A stretch of DNA of 10,690 nt from Cyanothece sp. UBA12306 (GTDB lineage Bacteria; Cyanobacteriota; Cyanobacteriia; Cyanobacteriales; Microcystaceae): positions 19,900 through 30,589 of the forward strand of contig DLXW01000183.1 in the NCBI GenBank assembly GCA_003448685.1, in the 5' to 3' direction. Below the pieces are notes generated by a model, which saw only the letters and a list, made by a program, of their open reading frames with translations, did no database searches and was not told the DNA's origin. The position numbers and the translations under genes are program-made. This document shows, piece after piece, positions 7,361-10,690 of the stretch; the stretch's first letter is position 1; every line of letters begins with the position of its first letter.

Positions 7361-7381
7361 AAAACTAATAAGTAAGTCCTA

Positions 7382-7409
7382 AAGATATTCATTTTCTAGT
7401 TTAAAGCAA
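7382..7409 (-). promoter_or_regulatory. candidate sigma-70-type promoter of cax
   Basis: TTGCTT at 7409-7404 and TATCTT at 7387-7382 on the minus strand are separated by 16 bases and lie 22-49 bases upstream of the cax ATG. Both boxes are imperfect. The 152-bp gap also holds CTTAATATAGTTAAG (7434-7448), a 5-bp inverted repeat between the divergent promoters. Weak evidence only. Confidence 0.3.
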
Positions 7410-7512
7410 AAATCTAGTAAAAATTTGCTAACCTTAATATAGTTAAGAATGATCTAAAATACTCGGGTAAAGTTTTTGACGATTCTAACAATGTAACATT
7501 TTGTGAAAAATC

Positions 7513-8016
7513 ATGACAGCTGAACAAGATAAGCAAAGATATCAAGATATACGCCAGGAAATCTTAGCAGGTAGAGAATTTTCCTTAGCTGAGGTTATCG
7601 GTAGGGAAGGGGGAGATTTTTTAAAAGGTGAGTCTCCTGTTCCTAAATTAGTGCAAGCAATCACAGAAATTAAGGTTTTTATTGCTCAAAATATAGCAGA
7701 TTCATCAGGAGCATTACAACAAGTTTTGCAAACTTGGGTTGAAGAAGATGAAGCGTCGGTTAGTCGTCATTTACAAACACCTATTGTTGCTTTATCTGAA
7801 ATCCTAGAATCAATCATTAATAATCAACAATTACTCTATGAATTGGTTAGACAAGTTGATTTTAGATGGGGTCAAATTTATGATGAAAGGCCTTATTTTC
7901 AGCAACCTGGACAACCGCCCCATCCCGATGATGAATACACCCATGAGTCGGTACAACAAAAGTTAATTGAATTACAAGAAAAAGTTACATTTTTTGTAAT
8001 TCAATCTAATTCATAA
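7513..8016 (+). CDS. unrecognised 167-residue soluble protein
   Basis: I do not recognise a named family. The frame runs from ATG 7513 to TAA 8014-8016 and looks like a real gene: it fills the space between a divergent and a convergent neighbour, its composition is protein-like, and no larger frame competes. The protein is hydrophilic, without cysteines, signal peptide or membrane segments, and probably mostly helical, with amphipathic stretches at about 45-75 and 86-118 and a final helix at 142-163. Recognisable stretches include REFSLAEVIGREGGDFLKGE (21-40), and an aromatic/proline-rich part, FRWGQIYDERPYFQQPGQPP (117-136). The start lacks a clear ribosome-binding site. It is divergent from cax and its 3' end is 37 bp from the end of gdhA. 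I suspect a conserved cyanobacterial hypothetical protein; function unknown. Confidence 0.75.
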   Translation: MTAEQDKQRYQDIRQEILAGREFSLAEVIGREGGDFLKGESPVPKLVQAITEIKVFIAQNIADSSGALQQVLQTWVEEDEASVSRHLQTPIVALSEILESIINNQQLLYELVRQVDFRWGQIYDERPYFQQPGQPPHPDDEYTHESVQQKLIELQEKVTFFVIQSNS

Positions 8017-8053
8017 GTATTCGATCTTCACTGCCCAAAATTTAAGAATATGA

Positions 8054-9346
8054 TTAATGATTTAAGTTATTGACGTAATAATCTCTTGTTCCTTTCGCAT
8101 CCAAAGCTTCTCCTAAACGGTTTAAAGCGTGGATATAAGCGGCAGTTCTGATAGATACTTTCTTGTCTTGAGCAATTAACCAAACATTTTCCGATTCAGT
8201 CACCATTTTCCCCTTCATTCTTTCGTTAACTTCAGTATTAGTCCAATAGAGTCCACTGCGGTTCTGTACCCATTCAAAATAACTAACGGTTACACCGCCA
8301 GCATTAACCAAAATATCGGGGAAAACTGGAATACCTTTGGTTTCAAGAATTTCATCTGCTGCTGAAGTAATGGGACCGTTAGCTACCTCAAAAATATACT
8401 TTGCTTGAACATCTTGAGCATTTTTTTCAGTTATTTGATTTTCCAAGGCAGCAGGAATTAAAACATCAACGTCAAGGGCTAATAATTCTTCATTAGTTAA
8501 AGTTTTATGTTCAACAATATCACAAACAGTATCCTCGCAATAGACTGCTTTGATATCACGATGTTCTTTTTTATAATGAATAACACTAGGGATTTCAAGT
8601 CCTTGAGGCGCATAAATTCCTCCTTGAGAATCACTAACAGCTACTACTTTATAACCTGCTTTGGCTAATAATTGAGCAACAACACTTCCGGCATTGCCAA
8701 AACCTTGAACTGCAATAGTTGTTTCTTCAGGAACTTTATTAAACTTGGCTAACATGGCTTGAATTACATAAAAAGCCCCCGTTCCTGTGGCCTGATTTCT
8801 TCCCTGACTTCCTCCCATAGTTTGGGGTTTTCCTGTTACCACTGCTGGGCTAATTTTACGTTGAATAATGCTATATTGATCCATCATCCAACCCATAATC
8901 ATTTGATTAGTATAAACATCAGGAGCAAGAATATCTATATCAGGGCCAATAAAGTCGGCAATTCCTTCAATATAACCTCGACTTAATCTCTCTAATTCTT
9001 GCCTAGATAATTCTTTAGGATTTAGGGTAATTCCCCCTTTTGCTCCCCCAAAAGGTAGATTTAGTAAGGCACATTTAAAGGTCATCCAAAAGGCTAAAGA
9101 TTGGACTTCATCCATGGTTACATTAGGATGATAACGAACTCCTCCTTTGCCGGGTCCTCTGGTATCATCGTAGCGGACTCGATACCCTTGAAAAATTCGC
9201 AGTGAACCATCATCCATACGCACTGGGATAGAGACGCTTAAACTGGTTTTAGGATACTTTAAACGTTCACTAGCATCTTCAGAAATAGAAACATATTCTA
9301 AGGCTTTTTCCAGTCTTTTACTGGCATCAACTAAAAGTCCATCCAT
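8054..9346 (-). CDS. gdhA: glutamate dehydrogenase (Glu/Leu/Phe/Val dehydrogenase family)
   Basis: Cytoplasmic enzyme interconverting 2-oxoglutarate plus ammonium and glutamate with NAD(P)H; in cyanobacteria secondary to the GS-GOGAT route. Using ATG 9346 the protein has 430 residues, the normal size of the hexameric class and close to the Synechocystis NADP enzyme. N-terminal substrate domain: RGPGKGGVRYHP (63-74) and PFGGAKGGI (98-106) with catalytic Lys103; APDVYTNQ (141-148) carries the catalytic Asp. Rossmann domain: GFGNAGS (215-221) binds the dinucleotide, followed by VVAVSDSQGGIY, then PAALENQI and EVANGP. The C-terminal domain contains ILVNAGGVTVSYFEW, typical of the family. An upstream TTG at 9352 could add two residues, but AAGGA at 9360-9356 sits nine bases from the ATG and only three from the TTG, so ATG is preferred. 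Cofactor choice cannot be settled by eye. The gene stands alone. Confidence 0.95.
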   Translation of the reverse strand: MDGLLVDASKRLEKALEYVSISEDASERLKYPKTSLSVSIPVRMDDGSLRIFQGYRVRYDDTRGPGKGGVRYHPNVTMDEVQSLAFWMTFKCALLNLPFGGAKGGITLNPKELSRQELERLSRGYIEGIADFIGPDIDILAPDVYTNQMIMGWMMDQYSIIQRKISPAVVTGKPQTMGGSQGRNQATGTGAFYVIQAMLAKFNKVPEETTIAVQGFGNAGSVVAQLLAKAGYKVVAVSDSQGGIYAPQGLEIPSVIHYKKEHRDIKAVYCEDTVCDIVEHKTLTNEELLALDVDVLIPAALENQITEKNAQDVQAKYIFEVANGPITSAADEILETKGIPVFPDILVNAGGVTVSYFEWVQNRSGLYWTNTEVNERMKGKMVTESENVWLIAQDKKVSIRTAAYIHALNRLGEALDAKGTRDYYVNNLNH

Positions 9347-9355
9347 GATCAATAA

Positions 9356-9360
9356 TCCTT
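9356..9360 (-). promoter_or_regulatory. ribosome-binding site deciding the gdhA start
   Basis: AAGGA on the minus strand, nine bases before ATG 9346 and three before the in-frame TTG 9352. The spacing favours the ATG. Confidence 0.65.
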
Positions 9361-9470
9361 GATATTTAATAAGGTTTAATTACGGGTTTATTTAATCTAC
9401 TTTTTCTAGTTTAGCCTAAATGATCCCGATGATTATGTCTTAAATACGAAAAAATATGTTAGCTTAAAAA

Positions 9471-9496
9471 AAATTATAAAAAATTTTTTATAATTT
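9471..9496. repeat. perfect 26-bp A/T palindrome between gdhA and the secreted-protein gene
   Basis: The 13 bases AAATTATAAAAAA (9471-9483) are followed immediately by their exact reverse complement, TTTTTTATAATTT (9484-9496), with no loop. It lies in the 197-bp gap between divergent genes and ends one base before the extended -10 of the plus-strand gene. It could be a regulator site, a bendable A-tract or a bidirectional hairpin; low sequence complexity makes chance formation possible. Confidence 0.85.
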
Positions 9497-9497
9497 A

Positions 9498-9506
9498 TGG
9501 TATAAT
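9498..9506 (+). promoter_or_regulatory. extended -10 promoter of the secreted-protein gene
   Basis: TGGTATAAT at 9498-9506 matches the extended -10 form TGnTATAAT. No -35 is seen 17 bases upstream, where the A/T palindrome lies, as is usual for extended -10 promoters. Transcription would begin near 9513, giving a leader of about 30 bases with no clear ribosome-binding site. A second TATAAT at 9489-9494 lies inside the palindrome. Confidence 0.5.
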
Positions 9507-9543
9507 TTTAGATATATTGCATATTTTTTAAATAATTTTTACG

Positions 9544-9996
9544 ATGAAACTATACTTTAAAATAACTCTCTGTTTATTAACTATATTGACCGGAATATTA
9601 CCTATTGAGTCCCTGGGACAAAATCCCCCTGCTGAAACTTATCAACCTGGATATTGGCAACCTGTAGCTAGGTTTAATACTAAAAAATCAGTTGAAGTCA
9701 AACTAATTAATCAAACAAAAATTCCTTTAGAATATGATTTGACTGATTTGGAGTCTATTAATCCTCAAGAACTTAATCCAGGTAAAACAGGAATCTTGAA
9801 TAGCTTTGGCGATTCTGGTTATATTGTAATTTATCCTAAGATATCCGTTGATCCTGATAATCCGATCACCCTTAAATTTACAGTTGAAGTTAGTGAAGAT
9901 AATATAGTTATGGTAAAAATCAAAAAATCTGAACCTAATTTTTTAGGGCATCGTGCTATTAATTTACAAAAAAATGGTGGAATATATTTATATTAA
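9544..9996 (+). CDS. small secreted protein, unknown function
   Basis: A 150-residue protein with a clear signal peptide: Lys2 and Lys6, a hydrophobic core (ITLCLLTILTGILPI, 7-21) and a likely cleavage after SLG (23-25). Cys10 is not in a lipobox, so a lipoprotein is unlikely. The mature part opens with YQPGYWQPVARF (33-44) and then alternates short hydrophobic and polar stretches suggesting a small beta-sandwich: VEVKLINQTKIPLEYDL (51-67), GYIVIYP, LKFTVEV, NIVMVKIKK. It ends in GGIYLY. I have the impression of a conserved cyanobacterial periplasmic or exported family with the YQPGxWQPVAR opening, but cannot name one. Start ATG 9544, stop TAA 9994-9996. It diverges from gdhA, and its 3' end is 6 bp from the end of the convergent carotenoid oxygenase gene, so shared regulation with either is not implied. 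Confidence 0.8.
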   Translation: MKLYFKITLCLLTILTGILPIESLGQNPPAETYQPGYWQPVARFNTKKSVEVKLINQTKIPLEYDLTDLESINPQELNPGKTGILNSFGDSGYIVIYPKISVDPDNPITLKFTVEVSEDNIVMVKIKKSEPNFLGHRAINLQKNGGIYLY

Positions 9997-10002
9997 ATGT
10001 TT

Positions 10003-10690
10003 TTATTTGTTCTTCCAAGTTCCATGAAAACTGGGAGGAATAACTTTGGGTAACTTAAGACGACATAGAGGATCAAGATTTAGACTCTCGCTATTATAAA
10101 TTCTCACTTCACTGTGATGATAATATCCATCATAAACGACTGTGATAATCCATCCGGTTTCAGCACTAGGAGAACGGGGTACAAAAATAGGTTCTGAGGG
10201 ATAACAATGCTCTCCCATATCTGCCATAGTTATAGTTCCTAATTTACGATCAAAACAGGCGATCGCACCAAATATTTCTTGACTAAGATCCGCATTATTT
10301 CGATGAACTGAAAGATAAGTATAACGCCAATCATCACTAACTCGATGGGGACAAACTATGGGAAAATCACAACCAATATCTAATAATTCTTCGCTTTTAA
10401 TAACTTTTCCCGTTAAAGGGTTAACTTGTATTTCCCAAAGAGTTCCTTTAGCAGGTGTTTTGATATTTCCTGTGGCAACTTCTTTAAGATTCTGATTAGT
10501 TTTAAAATCGGGATAACGAACAATTTCGACTACAATGTTACCTTGATCATTAACATAACCATTACCATAATGCCATTGAAACCAAGGAGCAGTTTCACCC
10601 TGACTTACCAAAGATAAAGTTTGACGATCAAAGATTAGAATTTGGGTTCCTAGTGAAGGTTTCCATTGCATAGCATCACTAAAACTAGCC
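10003..10690 (-). CDS. carotenoid (apocarotenoid) oxygenase, C-terminal part, cut by right edge
   Basis: Non-haem iron dioxygenase that cleaves a double bond in carotenoids or apocarotenals, giving retinal-like products. The frame stays open through 10690, so the N-terminal half lies outside the window and the Met at 10671 is internal. Counting from that Met, WFQWHYGNGYV (30-40) holds His34 and PPSFHGTW (212-219) holds His216. Their spacing of 182 matches the third and fourth iron ligands of the Synechocystis enzyme (304 and 484, spacing 180). CDFPIVCPHRVSDDWRYTYL (103-122) corresponds to the family's FPxxxPxRxxxxxRYxY region. The C-terminus three residues after HGTW is as expected, so this end is intact. 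The first two His ligands cannot be checked. Whether it acts on apocarotenals or full carotenoids cannot be told from this part. A HIP1 octamer lies inside the gene at 10259-10266. Confidence 0.92.
   Translation of the reverse strand, partial: ASFSDAMQWKPSLGTQILIFDRQTLSLVSQGETAPWFQWHYGNGYVNDQGNIVVEIVRYPDFKTNQNLKEVATGNIKTPAKGTLWEIQVNPLTGKVIKSEELLDIGCDFPIVCPHRVSDDWRYTYLSVHRNNADLSQEIFGAIACFDRKLGTITMADMGEHCYPSEPIFVPRSPSAETGWIITVVYDGYYHHSEVRIYNSESLNLDPLCRLKLPKVIPPSFHGTWKNK
10259..10266. repeat. HIP1 octameric palindrome GCGATCGC
   Basis: GCGATCGC is the highly iterated palindrome abundant in many cyanobacterial genomes. One complete copy is seen in this window, inside the carotenoid oxygenase gene; near matches GCGATCGG occur in both porin genes. 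It supports the cyanobacterial assignment but says nothing about gene function. Confidence 0.8.

Noticed and set aside
9346..9352. TTG 9352 as the gdhA start
   Set aside because: It leaves only three bases after AAGGA, whereas ATG 9346 has a normal nine-base spacing and begins the usual family N-terminus.

Overview
The window is chromosomal DNA from a cyanobacterium, probably an AT-rich unicellular type of the Cyanothece/Crocosphaera kind. The main evidence is two tandem porins of the cyanobacterial iron-uptake porin (SomA/SomB) type, each with an SLH domain followed by an OprB-like barrel. Supporting evidence is a carotenoid oxygenase of the apocarotenoid type, a DUF29 protein, and one HIP1 octamer (GCGATCGC) at 10259-10266. 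The genus is inference.

Layout. The left two thirds (1-7360) is a run of six minus-strand genes. In transcription order they are a cax-type Ca2+/H+ antiporter, phoU, porin B, porin A, a DUF29 protein and the 5' half of tgt, which runs off the left edge. Gaps of about 180-300 bp separate them, so they are more likely separate transcription units than one operon. The gaps hold candidate promoters, hairpins and one short tandem repeat. From 7513 the strands alternate: an unrecognised 167-residue gene on plus, gdhA on minus, a small secreted protein on plus, and the 3' half of a carotenoid oxygenase on minus, cut by the right edge.

Function. Most genes are housekeeping or envelope functions: tRNA modification (tgt), outer-membrane permeability (porins), phosphate signalling (phoU), calcium/proton exchange (cax), nitrogen/carbon metabolism (gdhA) and apocarotenoid metabolism. 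Porins, PhoU and Cax all concern ion handling, but nothing in the sequence proves they are co-regulated.

Most noteworthy signals: the porin paralogues share an almost unchanged SLH/coiled-coil module, including a 74-bp stretch identical at every base, while their signal peptides and barrels have diverged. This fits local gene conversion or strong constraint. There are also a perfect 26-bp A/T palindrome next to an extended -10 promoter, an inverted repeat overlapping the likely porin B promoter, and a 29-bp perfect tandem duplication built from TTTAGAA heptamers. I see no CRISPR array, transposase, phage gene, tRNA or rRNA, and no convincing sign of a new multi-gene system.
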